Shown in pieces: positions 1-9,192 of a stretch of DNA of 64,000 nucleotides. Source of the stretch: Indolivaga alginatilytica (GTDB lineage Bacteria; Bacteroidota; Bacteroidia; Bacteroidales; Dysgonomonadaceae). The stretch lies in contig NZ_QICL01000016.1 in the NCBI RefSeq assembly GCF_003201355.1, forward strand, positions 1 to 64,000, read 5' to 3'. The position numbers and the translations under genes were made by a program. Numbering within the stretch: the first letter of the stretch is position 1; every line of letters starts with the position of its first letter. The notes under the pieces are model-generated. The model did not search any database and had not been told where the DNA came from. It saw only the letters and a program-made list of their open reading frames with translations.

Positions 1-216
1 CTAAGATACGTAAAATCAAGGTCTTTTCAAAATGAAAAATCACTTATTATCAATAAATTACCTGATTTATTGCTCTTTTTTTGTCATGTACTGAGCAAAA
101 GTGACACTTTTTACCCGCTTTTTATCCTGCCCCTACAGCCAAGTTCATTGTTACTTTTTTGAGTGTTTTTTATACTTAAAGCCTTTGTTAATAGATAAAA
201 GCGCTTTAGATGCTGT
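1..216. other. Left-edge intergenic segment, no gene seen
   Basis: I see no coding region here. Positions 127-139 (CTGCCCCTACAGC) match one end of the double-hairpin repeat at 57456-57514 exactly for 13 bases and may be a solo remnant of it. A 10-bp palindrome AAAGCGCTTT lies at 198-207, just after the stop codon of the minus-strand gene that ends at 217, but it has no clear T-run. An AAAAGTGACACTTTTT-like stretch near 100-115 resembles the dispersed repeat at 40601. Confidence 0.4.
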
Positions 217-1374
217 TTAATAAATTTCTTTGTGCATTATTAACGGCATAACCTTCTCATTAAAATTGTCACGGTTAATTCCAATAAGTTTTTCAATAGA
301 AATAAAATAGTTATCATCTCCCTGTCCGCAGTTCAATAGTTCAATGATTCCCTCAGTTCCTTTTATCCGTTCTATTTCATCACAGATAACCCCTGATATA
401 GTTGATTTGGGGGATATTCGTTCCGAGTAACTGAAAAAACGTGGATTACTATTAAATATATCCAATAATGTTTCACTGGGATGATCTTTAAGGTATTGTC
501 GCAATTCAAGTATCAGATCACTTTGATTGGGTATATATCCGTTTATATCCGTGTAATATGCATCTCCCCATGTATACGCTAATCCTTCCTCTGCGGTAAC
601 ATTACGTTTATCTCTTATTTGGTAAGCATACATATGCAGTGCATCATGCGAGAAATCTTCATTTCCTCTGACGACGAATAATGTGTTGGGATTGACAATA
701 TATCCCCGATTAATGATACCGTTATTCCCATACTCATAATCGACCCCCAAAAGGTTAAGAGATTCCTGATAATTATTTGTTACATAAACTTTGTAGTTGA
801 TTATAGGCAATCCGAATTTTGATGCCATAGCTCTGTTCTTTTGTACAAAATTAGATGCACGTTCCATGTTTAGGTTGTCAGGATAATAAAAAGTTATCTC
901 ATCAATATCCTTTGATTTCCATGACCTTGTTCTATGTTTCAATGGTGTTGAGAATACAAATTTTCCGTTGTTTTTTGTTGCAAAGAATGTATATATACCA
1001 TAGATGGCAGGAGGAACAGAATCGTTCTGCGATTTACTGTAAGCCAGTGTAATATTATAGTCGTCACTTGCTGTTAGTTTATAGATATTAAGTATTTGCG
1101 GATGCGGATAATTGGATGTGGTATCGGGTCTGGTAATCCATCCCAGACTCTTGAAATAATTCGTGTTGAAATCAATATCCCGATTGTCAAGTAAATTTGT
1201 GGGAATATTTTCGTTTGCGATACCTTCAAAGAGTGTGTTCAATAAAGTTATGATTTCATTCTTTACCGAATCAGGTATTTCGGAATATAAATTCTCAGGG
1301 GTATAAAAATTTTGTTGTGAATAGCTTCCAAAGCTAACGAAAATAAGCAAAATAAGAGTGTATATCTTATTCAT
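217..1374 (-). CDS. Secreted zincin-like protein with altered HDxxH motif
   Basis: A 385-residue protein with a signal peptide (residues 1 to about 19, ending GSYSQ) and no membrane segment afterwards, so it is probably periplasmic or exported. I do not recognise a named family. Residues 243-247 read HDALH and are followed by EEG at 262-264. This looks like a gluzincin metallopeptidase core (HExxH, then a downstream Glu ligand in an EG motif), except that Asp stands where the catalytic Glu is expected. The protein may therefore be an inactive or altered peptidase fold; this is inference from motif spacing only. It lies 74 bases downstream of the nucleotidyltransferase-HEPN gene on the same strand and may share its transcript. 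No lipobox is seen. Confidence 0.75.
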   Translation of the reverse strand: MNKIYTLILLIFVSFGSYSQQNFYTPENLYSEIPDSVKNEIITLLNTLFEGIANENIPTNLLDNRDIDFNTNYFKSLGWITRPDTTSNYPHPQILNIYKLTASDDYNITLAYSKSQNDSVPPAIYGIYTFFATKNNGKFVFSTPLKHRTRSWKSKDIDEITFYYPDNLNMERASNFVQKNRAMASKFGLPIINYKVYVTNNYQESLNLLGVDYEYGNNGIINRGYIVNPNTLFVVRGNEDFSHDALHMYAYQIRDKRNVTAEEGLAYTWGDAYYTDINGYIPNQSDLILELRQYLKDHPSETLLDIFNSNPRFFSYSERISPKSTISGVICDEIERIKGTEGIIELLNCGQGDDNYFISIEKLIGINRDNFNEKVMPLIMHKEIY

Positions 1375-1448
1375 AATTAGTTGGTTAATGTTGATCCGTC
1401 AAGGTTATATTAAGATGAAAGGTTATTAATTAGCTCTATTTTAGCCTT

Positions 1449-2336
1449 TTACTCCATTTCCCCATATTCTTTGATCTTCTGTTCACAAATACGTTTGGTA
1501 ATATCTCTCAGTAGTTCTATTTTCGGGATCAAAGTATCTATATCGTCTTTGGTGACTACAAAATCGGGGTCGTATCTGCCGTTTACATAAGCAGCTTTGA
1601 CAAGCTCGAAAAGGCGTTTTTCTTCGGGTGTATCTTGTGGAAAGACTTTTATAAACTCATGAGAATATTTCTTTACTGAGTTTAGTAGTTTAGTGAGATT
1701 ATGTTGTTTTGGATTTTCTAATGTAAAAACCAACCGGATAGCATATATATAATTTTCACAAGCTTGATGTAGCATAAAAGAGGCTGTTCTATATTCTTTT
1801 ATACCATAATTGAATAATGTGTTTTGGATAAAAACATCTCCGCTATGATATTTATCATCGAAATATTCTTGAGCTTGTTGCTTTATTTCTTCAAAACTAA
1901 GTTTGCGTCTTCGGGCAAGCTTGTGTTTTCCGCTATCATATAATACAACACCTTCTTGTTTTATTTGGGTGTAAAAATACCTACCTTCTTTCAGATATTT
2001 GTTCAGCTTTTTCATATCATCGCTGATAAACTGAACGGGTGGTTGCCTATCGGGGTCTTTCGCCCTGTCATAATACATATCTTCCACATTGCTGAGAGCT
2101 CTGATTGCAACACCGTCCGAAACTCCACTTGTTACAACCAATATATCATAATCGCTTACATAGAACTGTATTTTGCCAAACTCATACTTTTCATCATATG
2201 CCACATAATCATTACGGGCATAACTACCGAAAAGGATTATCATTTCGGTCTGTTTGATCCGTGTCAGGATAGATTCAACAATATAATGCAAATCCCGCTG
2301 ATTGGTAGATGGGAGATGTGATATAGACTTTTTCAT
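1449..2336 (-). CDS. Nucleotidyltransferase-HEPN fusion protein
   Basis: A 295-residue soluble protein. The N-terminal half has the minimal nucleotidyltransferase signature: GSYAR at 37-41 followed by SDYD with metal-binding Asp62 and Asp64. The C-terminal half (from about residue 160) is a helical HEPN-like domain containing QACENYIYAIRL and the conserved KQHNL and NGRYDPDF segments. Separate MNT and HEPN proteins usually form toxin-antitoxin pairs in which MNT adenylylates the HEPN RNase; here both are one chain, as in a Bacteroidetes family of unknown role. The gene starts 13 bases after the upstream TPR gene ends, so the two are probably cotranscribed. The substrate is unknown. Confidence 0.8.
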   Translation of the reverse strand: MKKSISHLPSTNQRDLHYIVESILTRIKQTEMIILFGSYARNDYVAYDEKYEFGKIQFYVSDYDILVVTSGVSDGVAIRALSNVEDMYYDRAKDPDRQPPVQFISDDMKKLNKYLKEGRYFYTQIKQEGVVLYDSGKHKLARRRKLSFEEIKQQAQEYFDDKYHSGDVFIQNTLFNYGIKEYRTASFMLHQACENYIYAIRLVFTLENPKQHNLTKLLNSVKKYSHEFIKVFPQDTPEEKRLFELVKAAYVNGRYDPDFVVTKDDIDTLIPKIELLRDITKRICEQKIKEYGEME

Positions 2337-2349
2337 CCGATCAGTTTAT

Positions 2350-4416
2350 TTATTCGGTCATTCTTTTAATGATACTATATGCACTTACCATTCCCAGTTC
2401 ACCTGCTTTGCGGAGATCATCCAGACCTCGGTCGGTATCCTTTACCTGCAATCTGCTTAAGCCCCTGTTATAGTAAGCCTCACTAAATTCAGGATCGCGA
2501 CGCAATATCTCGTTATAATCAAGAATTGCTGATCTGAAATCTTTTTGCATCGATTTTATTTCGGCTCTGTTGTAATAGGCAAAAGTAAAATCGGGAGATA
2601 ACTCTATAAGCTGGTCGTAACTTTTCAGAATAGATTCATATTCGAGTCTCGAACGCATAGCTTTCGAATCTGCATCCGAATTTGTTCCTGATGTGGTAGT
2701 CACGGATTTGTCTGCTCCGAGTTTCATATTGATACTTAATTCCGACTGAGGAGCCTGATTGTACAACTCAGGGAAAATATCTTTGGATTTTAACTGCTTG
2801 GTGTATGCCACTGCCAAATTAAAATAGGCAAGTGTAAACTTAGGATCGATGACTGTTGCTTTTCTGAAATCTTCAATCGCACTGTTGAAATCCTGCACCA
2901 GCATATAATCGATACCTCTGGCAAAATATAAGATTGCTTTTTCCGGTTGTTCATCAATCAATTTCGAATATTCGTTGATAGATGTAAAATGTGTTGCAAT
3001 CTGTGCACTATCCAATGCTACTTCCTGATTCGTAATAATCAGTTTTCTGCTGAGAATATTTTGTTTATTGAGGTTCTCAAGATCTTGGTTGTAGTGGATG
3101 AATTTTTGCAAATCATTCACTTTCTCATAATACGATACAATGAATGTCGGAGCCAGTTCAGTATTAACTTGCTTGTTTTGAACTTTTCCACGGGTTTCAC
3201 TATTGTATTTGCTCTTTTCTTCCTCTTCCTTGTCTGCTACAACAAGCAGGTTGAACTTGTCAATCGTTTTATCCGATTTCTCCCTCGTTTTATCCGACTC
3301 TTTGTCTTTTCCTGCAAATGCATCTTTCTTGGTTTGTTCTTCTTTTCGTCGGGCATACAGATAATCCTGTTCCGCATTGCGTAAATCGTTTTGTTTACGT
3401 TTAATCTCGGATCTCAGATAAAATCCCTGATAGAAATCAGGATACTCTTTCAATACTATATTTATGTCGTTCAATGCACCTTTTATATCACCGATATTGT
3501 TTTTCAGTATACCTCTGTTCATATAAGCAATGAAGTTGTCAGGCTCGTTTTGTATAACAAAGTCAAAATCGGCTATCGCTTTATTGTCATCTCCAACCTG
3601 AGCACGTAAAAGAGCCCTGTTGAAATGTGCTATGTGATTCTTAGGTTCTATATCTACCACGTGATCATAATCTGCCATCGCTCCTCTCAGGTCGTTCTTG
3701 TAGTATTTGGTAAGCCCGCGGTTGATATAATTGCCCGTTATCATAGGATCGAGCTTTATGGCCTCATCAAAATCGGTAAGGGCTTTCTCGTATTCCTTCT
3801 GTGCAAAATAGGTGGATGCACGCATAGAATAAGCAGGAGCAAAATACTTGTCTTTGTCAATTGCCTTGCTGTAACTTTCTAAAGCCTTAATGGTATCGCC
3901 TCTTTCCAGATACAAACTTCCACGGGTTAATATCCCCTGTGTATAATTCGGATTCGTTTGAACCAATCTGTCCAAGTTCTTTTCGGCTTCGTCATAATCT
4001 TTCTTTTCGATATTGACTATACCCATATTTATCAGGATAAATTTATCATCCGGATTATTTTTGAGGCTTACTTTATAGTCTTCTAAGGCTCCGTCGTAAT
4101 CTTTTTGATTCTGACGGGCATCAGCACGTAGTTGATAAGCATTGGTGAAAAAGGGATTTCGCTCGATACATTGCGAGCAATCTTCGTCCGCTCCTTTGAA
4201 ATCGTCAAGATAATATTTGGCAACCGCTCTGTAGAAATAGGGTTCGGCCAGATATGGTTTCGATTTGATTACCTGATTAAAGTATTGTATTGCAAGGATA
4301 TAATCCTCAAAATACAATGCATTACGTCCGATTAATGTAACTCTGTCTGTGTTAATCTGTGCAGAGAGTATTATCGACTGAAAGAGCGTAAAAAGTATTA
4401 ATAGATATTTCTTCAC
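2350..4416 (-). CDS. Secreted tetratricopeptide-repeat protein
   Basis: About 688 residues. I place the start at the GTG at 4416, because it gives a clean signal peptide (KKYLLILFTLFQSIILSAQ). The longer frame would begin at a GTG inside the AAGGTCACAGACCT palindrome at 4433-4446. Repeated TPR units, with the usual pattern of paired helices (A-x3-Y/F ... A-x2-D), fill the first half. A strongly charged linker of Lys, Glu and Asp follows in the middle (KDKESDKTREKSDKTIDK region), and at least four more TPR units fill the C-terminal third. Such proteins are periplasmic or envelope scaffolds; no catalytic domain is visible. It is the first gene of a probable three-gene minus-strand unit with the nucleotidyltransferase-HEPN and zincin-like genes. 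Confidence 0.85.
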   Translation of the reverse strand: MKKYLLILFTLFQSIILSAQINTDRVTLIGRNALYFEDYILAIQYFNQVIKSKPYLAEPYFYRAVAKYYLDDFKGADEDCSQCIERNPFFTNAYQLRADARQNQKDYDGALEDYKVSLKNNPDDKFILINMGIVNIEKKDYDEAEKNLDRLVQTNPNYTQGILTRGSLYLERGDTIKALESYSKAIDKDKYFAPAYSMRASTYFAQKEYEKALTDFDEAIKLDPMITGNYINRGLTKYYKNDLRGAMADYDHVVDIEPKNHIAHFNRALLRAQVGDDNKAIADFDFVIQNEPDNFIAYMNRGILKNNIGDIKGALNDINIVLKEYPDFYQGFYLRSEIKRKQNDLRNAEQDYLYARRKEEQTKKDAFAGKDKESDKTREKSDKTIDKFNLLVVADKEEEEKSKYNSETRGKVQNKQVNTELAPTFIVSYYEKVNDLQKFIHYNQDLENLNKQNILSRKLIITNQEVALDSAQIATHFTSINEYSKLIDEQPEKAILYFARGIDYMLVQDFNSAIEDFRKATVIDPKFTLAYFNLAVAYTKQLKSKDIFPELYNQAPQSELSINMKLGADKSVTTTSGTNSDADSKAMRSRLEYESILKSYDQLIELSPDFTFAYYNRAEIKSMQKDFRSAILDYNEILRRDPEFSEAYYNRGLSRLQVKDTDRGLDDLRKAGELGMVSAYSIIKRMTE

Positions 4417-4432
4417 GATTCTATAAAATGTT

Positions 4433-4471
4433 AAGGTCACAGACCTATTTATTGCTTTGGCAAGTATAGTT
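4433..4471 (-). repeat. AAGGTC palindrome element, copy 1
   Basis: The palindrome AAGGTCACAGACCT is followed by ATTTATTGCTTTGGCAAGTATAG, the reverse complement of the ACCAAAGCAATAAA box. The copy points the same way as the downstream TPR gene and ends 17 bases before its start. The outer TTAAGTAA end is not evident here. Confidence 0.8.
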
Positions 4472-4475
4472 AAAT

Positions 4476-4549
4476 AGTTACAGGTTGCAAGTAGACAAGT
4501 TGCGAACAGACAAGTTTTGTTTACTTATCAACCGGTTTGCTTATTTACT
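4476..4549 (-). repeat. Snap-back AGTAAACAAG / CAACTTGTAAACT element, copy A
   Basis: Read on the minus strand, one arm has AGTAAATAAGCAAAC and AAGTAAACAA, and the other arm has repeated CTTGTCT/ACTTG units. The arms can pair. The layout matches the element at 16972-17053 between nuoJ and nuoK, so the two are probably copies of one family. The match was judged by eye. Confidence 0.45.
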
Positions 4550-4616
4550 AAAAACGATCATTAAATACTTGCTTTTACTTATTCAAGGCAAATATATAAA
4601 TTCTATGTATATAAAC

Positions 4617-4647
4617 TAAAAGAGAGGCATTTGAAGCCTCTCTTTTT
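4617..4647. terminator. Bidirectional rho-independent terminator after wzc-like gene
   Basis: A perfect stem AAAAGAGAGGC / GCCTCTCTTTT with loop ATTTGAA is flanked by A- and T-runs on both sides. It lies just past the stop codon of the minus-strand Wzc-like gene that ends at 4656. Confidence 0.85.
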
Positions 4648-4655
4648 ATATATTT

Positions 4656-7046
4656 TTATTTTTCAAAATAGTCGTCATGGTAATACGAGTTCCGTTTCAG
4701 GTAGTAGGATTTATCACCGTAGTACCTCGATGTTCCATAATATCCCTCTCGTCCTTTTACATCATTAAAGACTAATGCAGCATGTTCTAAGCCGTCATTA
4801 CGCATCTGGCTGACAACACTCTTGAAAAAGGCCTTGTTCGTTTTACCTCTGCGGACAACAAATAGAGTTGTATCCACATATTTCGATAGGATATATGCAT
4901 CGGAGACTAACCCTATGGGGCTACAGTCTACTATCACATAATCGTATTTGCTCTTCAAATGATCTAGCAGATCCTTTGTCTTTTTAGTTTTAATTAACTC
5001 ACTCGGATTCGGAGGCAATGTTCCTGCCGTAATTACATCAAACTCATATTCGGGGTGAGTTATCGTTATTTCATCCAGAGTAACCTGTCCTATCAGGTAG
5101 TTCGACACTCCTTTTTTGCTTTCTATACTTAGTAGTTTTCCTACTGAGGGACGTCTTAAGTCAAAGTCAATTAAAACTACCTTCTTTCCGGTTAATTGGT
5201 ATACCGAGGCTATATTTCCTGCTATAAATGTTTTACCATCGCCGGGTTCGGCAGATGTTATCAAAGTCGAGATACCCGTTTCTTTCTGGGCTATATACTC
5301 TATCCTGATTCGCATATTCCGAAACGATTCGGCAAAGCTGGATTTAGGGAAGTTTTTAACCAGAGTTGTTGAACCCGAAGAGGAGAGCTTCTTAGATATA
5401 TTTTCGATAGTACCTATTACCGGCAGACCCGATAGGCGTTCGCAATCTTCTTTGGTCGATATGACAAGATTAAATATTTCCTCTTTAGCAATCACAAACA
5501 GTAACGGCAAACCTAATCCGATAAAAAAGTAAAATGTGTAATTTTTCCTTTTTTCATCTCCATTTACAGGGCCTCCTTTTTGTCTGGGTGCTTCCATTAT
5601 AAAGTTATCAGGTATGTTAGATGCTTTCTGTATTGTGGCCTCATACCTTCTTTGTCTCAAATAGGTATAATAAGCATCATTTACCTGATATCTTTTTTCG
5701 TAGCGGATATATTCCCGCTCCTGAGCAGGCAGAGTGGCCATTTTATCCTCAATTTCTTTTGTGTTATTGTCTAAGCTTTCTTTTTTATTTTGTACTCGAT
5801 CCTGAAGAGCTCTTAGTTCTTCAAGTATGTTAATTCTTAAATTTGTTAAAGACTGCTCACTCTTTGCATACATAGGATGTGCACTTCCCATGCTTGAGAG
5901 TTTATTTACCAGATTGTTGTATTCGCCTATCGACCGTGCTAATTTAGGCTCATTTAATCCTAAAGCTGTAGGGTCTATAAGCTCTGTTTTGTTTAATATA
6001 GAATTACTGATTTCATCGGTGAGCCTTAGTATTAAATCTTCTTGAGCTTTAACCTCTCCGATCGATTTCATAACTGATTCCAACTCAACCCGACCATCAG
6101 ACTTTGTTATTCTATATAATCCGGTCTCATCCTGAAAATCCTTGAAAATTATTTCCGATTGTTGCAATGAATCGGCTATGATTCCCATCTGTTTGTCTAT
6201 AAAGGCAATTGTTCTGTCGGCAGCTTCGTTTTTCAATGTTAAATTATACTCCTCAAACTCTTGCAATAGTGCACGTAAGAAATCAACATCCTGCGCCGGG
6301 CTGCTTCCGAATATAGATATACCTAATGCGGTAGAGCCGTCTCTAACCAAGCCGGATGATATTCTGCCCGAATAACGTCCGATTAGTTCTTCCTTGGACA
6401 CAAATCTAAAGCTGAAAGGTTCAAAATTTGGTGCAAATCGAGGAGATTTGGTTATTTTTATATAAAAACGAGGTTCTTGAACAAATTGGTCATAAGGAAC
6501 TTCCATAGAGAATGGCTGCGTTGTTTCCGACCCCTCATAAAAAATTCTGCATTTTTCACTGTTTATGGGTTCTATTTCGAAAACAATACTATATGCACTG
6601 GGTGCAACGTATTTGGCCTCAATTGTTACAGGAGTTACTCCATACCAGTTTTCAACTTTAAATTTGCTTTTCTTAAAGTAATCCACTCGCATTTGCGGTA
6701 ACTTGGCAACGGCACGAACAACCATATCGTACGAATTGAGTAGCATTTGCTGATTTATCGAGTTCTGAACCAGCGTACCCAGCTGAACAGATCCGATTGC
6801 AACTCCCGCGTTTCCCCGGCTTTCCATCATAAGAACTGCTCCCGACTGATATAATGGTGTCCAGCTCTTGTTCTTGATATAGGCATAACCTAAAAAGAGA
6901 GCTAATGATAAAGCAAATAAATACCAGTATTTAAGTATTCGATAGAACCATAAAACAAAATCAAAAGTAAATTTTGTCTTTGCTTGGACTTCATCAAAGT
7001 ATGGGTCTGTGCCAAAGTCGGCTGGCCTGTTTATATTTTGTTCCAT
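4656..7046 (-). CDS. Wzc-type polysaccharide co-polymerase / BY tyrosine kinase
   Basis: A 796-residue inner-membrane protein for capsule or exopolysaccharide export. The N-terminal Wzz-like part has one membrane helix near residues 35-55, a periplasmic domain with long coiled-coil stretches (about 250-460) and a second helix near 505-520. The cytoplasmic bacterial tyrosine kinase domain carries Walker A AEPGDGKT (about 599-606), Walker A-prime VLIDFDLRRP (about 625-634) and Walker B YDYVIVD (about 704-710). A Tyr-rich autophosphorylation tail occupies the last 28 residues. Length and layout fit full-length Wzc rather than a split Wzz/kinase pair. Two Wza-like genes lie immediately upstream on the same strand, giving an export trio, but no glycosyltransferase or Wzx/Wzy gene is adjacent. 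Confidence 0.93.
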   Translation of the reverse strand: MEQNINRPADFGTDPYFDEVQAKTKFTFDFVLWFYRILKYWYLFALSLALFLGYAYIKNKSWTPLYQSGAVLMMESRGNAGVAIGSVQLGTLVQNSINQQMLLNSYDMVVRAVAKLPQMRVDYFKKSKFKVENWYGVTPVTIEAKYVAPSAYSIVFEIEPINSEKCRIFYEGSETTQPFSMEVPYDQFVQEPRFYIKITKSPRFAPNFEPFSFRFVSKEELIGRYSGRISSGLVRDGSTALGISIFGSSPAQDVDFLRALLQEFEEYNLTLKNEAADRTIAFIDKQMGIIADSLQQSEIIFKDFQDETGLYRITKSDGRVELESVMKSIGEVKAQEDLILRLTDEISNSILNKTELIDPTALGLNEPKLARSIGEYNNLVNKLSSMGSAHPMYAKSEQSLTNLRINILEELRALQDRVQNKKESLDNNTKEIEDKMATLPAQEREYIRYEKRYQVNDAYYTYLRQRRYEATIQKASNIPDNFIMEAPRQKGGPVNGDEKRKNYTFYFFIGLGLPLLFVIAKEEIFNLVISTKEDCERLSGLPVIGTIENISKKLSSSGSTTLVKNFPKSSFAESFRNMRIRIEYIAQKETGISTLITSAEPGDGKTFIAGNIASVYQLTGKKVVLIDFDLRRPSVGKLLSIESKKGVSNYLIGQVTLDEITITHPEYEFDVITAGTLPPNPSELIKTKKTKDLLDHLKSKYDYVIVDCSPIGLVSDAYILSKYVDTTLFVVRRGKTNKAFFKSVVSQMRNDGLEHAALVFNDVKGREGYYGTSRYYGDKSYYLKRNSYYHDDYFEK

Positions 7047-7076
7047 GATTTCGTAAAATCCTTAAATTATATTGGT

Positions 7077-7841
7077 TTAATTTAGTCGATTGGAAATAGC
7101 TATTATTGAAAGTACAGCAAATATTGGAGCTGTTATTGTTGTGATCAATCCTGTGACAGAAGTTATGCGGAAGAAAGCTCTTTTACTGGTTGCATAATAA
7201 ATCATATCATTCGGTTTGATATAGTAAAATTCAGATTCGATAATTGATTCGGCTCTCAGGTCAAATTCTTTTATGATTGATCTTCCTGTTTCATCAAGCC
7301 GTATGATTTTTACTTTCTCTAATTCTAAATCCGGGCCTGGTTTTCCATTTATAGCCAACGCCTGAAATATAGTCATATTATCTTTATATATTTCTCGGCG
7401 TCCATTCTGTTGACTTGAAACAATATAATAGTAATTATTGTTCAAAAAAACCTTAACCTGAGCGTCGGGTATAGCTTGTCTCATTTTATTCTGAATAACG
7501 TCTTCTGCTTCAGGAATTGTTAGTCCAAGAATTTGAACTTCTCCAAAAAAAGGAATTGAGATGTCTCCTGTTTCGACTATCGCGTAAGTTGCTCTGTTGC
7601 CTCCTATGCTAGTTGACACAACTCCATTGAACACATCAGAAAAATCTTTATTGCTCGTTAGTATCGAACACGATATCTCATCATTTATTTGAAGTTTATA
7701 ATCCTCAAAAGGTTTTGCTGCGTATAGAGGGCCTTTATCTTGCAATAAATTGGTCGTTTTTGGTGATGTACACGAGCTGTGTAATACCATTGTTAATCCA
7801 ATAATTAAGCAATAATAAAAATATGTGAATTCTTTTTTCAT
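7077..7841 (-). CDS. Wza-type polysaccharide export lipoprotein (second copy)
   Basis: A 254-residue lipoprotein with signal sequence and lipobox LHSSC (Cys about 24). It has a polysaccharide-export domain (INDEISCSILTSNKD ... GDISIPFFGEVQILG) followed by an SLBB-like beta-grasp segment around residues 120-215. A hydrophobic C-terminal segment (VTGLITTITAPIFAVLSIIAI) would form the outer-membrane helix. It starts 2 bases after the preceding Wza-like gene ends and lies 30 bases upstream of the Wzc-like gene, so all three are surely cotranscribed. It is clearly paralogous to its upstream neighbour: both share TNLLQD, IFQALAM/N-G and YYYIQPND-type motifs. Two tandem Wza-like proteins may form a mixed or alternative export pore. 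Confidence 0.9.
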   Translation of the reverse strand: MKKEFTYFYYCLIIGLTMVLHSSCTSPKTTNLLQDKGPLYAAKPFEDYKLQINDEISCSILTSNKDFSDVFNGVVSTSIGGNRATYAIVETGDISIPFFGEVQILGLTIPEAEDVIQNKMRQAIPDAQVKVFLNNNYYYIVSSQQNGRREIYKDNMTIFQALAINGKPGPDLELEKVKIIRLDETGRSIIKEFDLRAESIIESEFYYIKPNDMIYYATSKRAFFRITSVTGLITTITAPIFAVLSIIAISNRLN

Positions 7842-7843
7842 TT

Positions 7844-8623
7844 TTATAATCTTGAAATTAAAGCTATTAATCCGGTTATTGTACCGAGAAGTCCGACTAA
7901 ACCTAAGACTCCGGTGAAAGAGGTTATACGTCCGAAGAAGAATGTATTGGTTTTTTCCGATACATATATAACGTCATTCGGTTGTATGTAGTAGTATTCT
8001 GAATCAACGATGTCTTTAGATCGTATATCAAAAGTTTTGACTTCTGTTCCATTGGGTGTCTGTCTGATAATTTTGACTTTCTTATGGTCTCCGAAAGTCT
8101 TTATAGGCCCTGTCATTGCCAACGCCTGAAATATCGTAAGCTTAGGGAGGTTCATTGCAACTCTGCTTTGTCCGGCTTCCCCGAGTACACTAAAGAAACG
8201 GTTTTGTAAGTTTAATTCAATCACGATGTTAGGTGAAAAGGTGGAAAACCGCTCTTCTATAATCTTTTTTGCTTCGTTCGTGGTGTAACCTTCCACTAAA
8301 ATTTTACCCAAATAGGGGATTTTGACAGTTCCATCTGAGTAAACATTCAGGACATTCGGACTCGTTTGACTTGAAGAGGCACCGCTTATTCCTGAAGATT
8401 GATTCACGATATATACAGCAAAGAGTTCTCTCATACTTTCATCAAGTGTATATATCCGAAGTACAAGTTGATCTCCTATGATGATCTTATAATCATTGTT
8501 CAGATTTACATCGATAGGATAGTCCTTCTTTATATCTTGAAGAAGATTAGTGTCTTTGGGCGTAACGCAGGAGCTCAACAGAGATATTATAACTATTTGC
8601 AATAATAGCAGTTTAATTTTCAT
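7844..8623 (-). CDS. Wza-type polysaccharide export lipoprotein (first copy)
   Basis: About 259 residues from the ATG at 8623. A longer frame to 8668 would overlap def and would put the signal peptide (KIKLLLLQIVIISLLSSC) inside the protein, so the later start is preferred. The lipobox is LLSSC. The export domain contains YKIIGDQLVLRIYTLDES and the DGTVKIPYLGKILVEG strand pattern. An SLBB-like region follows, then a hydrophobic C-terminal helix (FTGVLGLVGLLGTITGLIALI). It starts 5 bases downstream of def and ends 2 bases before the second Wza-like gene, which makes translational coupling likely. The role, an outer-membrane channel for capsule or EPS working with the Wzc-like protein, is known for the family and inferred here. 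Confidence 0.9.
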   Translation of the reverse strand: MKIKLLLLQIVIISLLSSCVTPKDTNLLQDIKKDYPIDVNLNNDYKIIIGDQLVLRIYTLDESMRELFAVYIVNQSSGISGASSSQTSPNVLNVYSDGTVKIPYLGKILVEGYTTNEAKKIIEERFSTFSPNIVIELNLQNRFFSVLGEAGQSRVAMNLPKLTIFQALAMTGPIKTFGDHKKVKIIRQTPNGTEVKTFDIRSKDIVDSEYYYIQPNDVIYVSEKTNTFFFGRITSFTGVLGLVGLLGTITGLIALISRL

Positions 8624-8628
8624 AAGTC

Positions 8629-9192
8629 TCAAGGTTTGTTTTGAATAGCTTTTGTTCTGTAAGAGCAATTTACTCGCCCTTTTATAAGATTATTTAACTT
8701 CGATTTTATTAATTGTTTTCTGATACCTGAGATTTTATCTATAAATAGTTTGCCCTCTATATGATCATATTCATGTTGGATACAGCGTGCAAAAAAATCT
8801 GAGTATATCTCTTCATGTTCAACGAAATTTTCATCAAAATATTTGATTTTAATCGTTTCTTCTCTGGGAACACTTTCATTGATACCTGGAATACTGAGGC
8901 ATCCTTCCTGAACAGATGTTATTTCTCCGGTCCTTTCAATAATCTCAGCATTAATGAATGCTTTTTTAAATCCGTGATATTTTTCATTATCTTCAGCCAA
9001 GGGTTCTAAGTCAACAACAAAAAGACGGATATCCAATCCTATTTGTGGTGCAGCTAATCCGACTCCATCTGCATTGTACATTGTTTCGAACATGTTTTGA
9101 ACAAGCTCACTTAGATTTGGGTAATCTTTTTCTATATTGTGAGCCACTTTTCTCAATACCGGTTGACCGTAGAGATATATTGGAAGTATCAT
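8629..9192 (-). CDS. def: Peptide deformylase
   Basis: A 187-residue cytosolic metalloenzyme that removes the formyl group from the N-terminal Met of new proteins. All three deformylase motifs are present: [10 protein letters not shown] (43-52), EGCLSIP (96-102, metal ligand Cys98) and QHEYDHIEG (139-147, metal ligands His140 and His144, catalytic Glu141). It overlaps the upstream ruvX gene by 4 bases (ATGA-type coupling) and is followed closely by the two Wza-like genes. The pairing of ruvX with def is common in Bacteroidetes; the link to the export genes is local. Confidence 0.97.
   Translation of the reverse strand: MILPIYLYGQPVLRKVAHNIEKDYPNLSELVQNMFETMYNADGVGLAAPQIGLDIRLFVVDLEPLAEDNEKYHGFKKAFINAEIIERTGEITSVQEGCLSIPGINESVPREETIKIKYFDENFVEHEEIYSDFFARCIQHEYDHIEGKLFIDKISGIRKQLIKSKLNNLIKGRVNCSYRTKAIQNKP

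Noticed and set aside
1449-2336. Classical two-gene MNT/HEPN toxin-antitoxin pair
   Set aside because: Both domains belong to one uninterrupted frame, with no separate partner gene.
4417-4440. Upstream GTG start for the TPR protein
   Set aside because: It lies in the AAGGTC palindrome and would put the signal peptide 8 residues inside the protein; the GTG at 4416 is better.
4656-8623. Complete capsule biosynthesis locus
   Set aside because: Only export and kinase genes are present; no Wzx, Wzy, sugar-nucleotide or glycosyltransferase genes lie next to them.
8624-8668. Longer N-terminus of the first Wza-like protein
   Set aside because: It would overlap the end of def by 40 bases and precede a normal lipoprotein signal; the ATG at 8623 fits.
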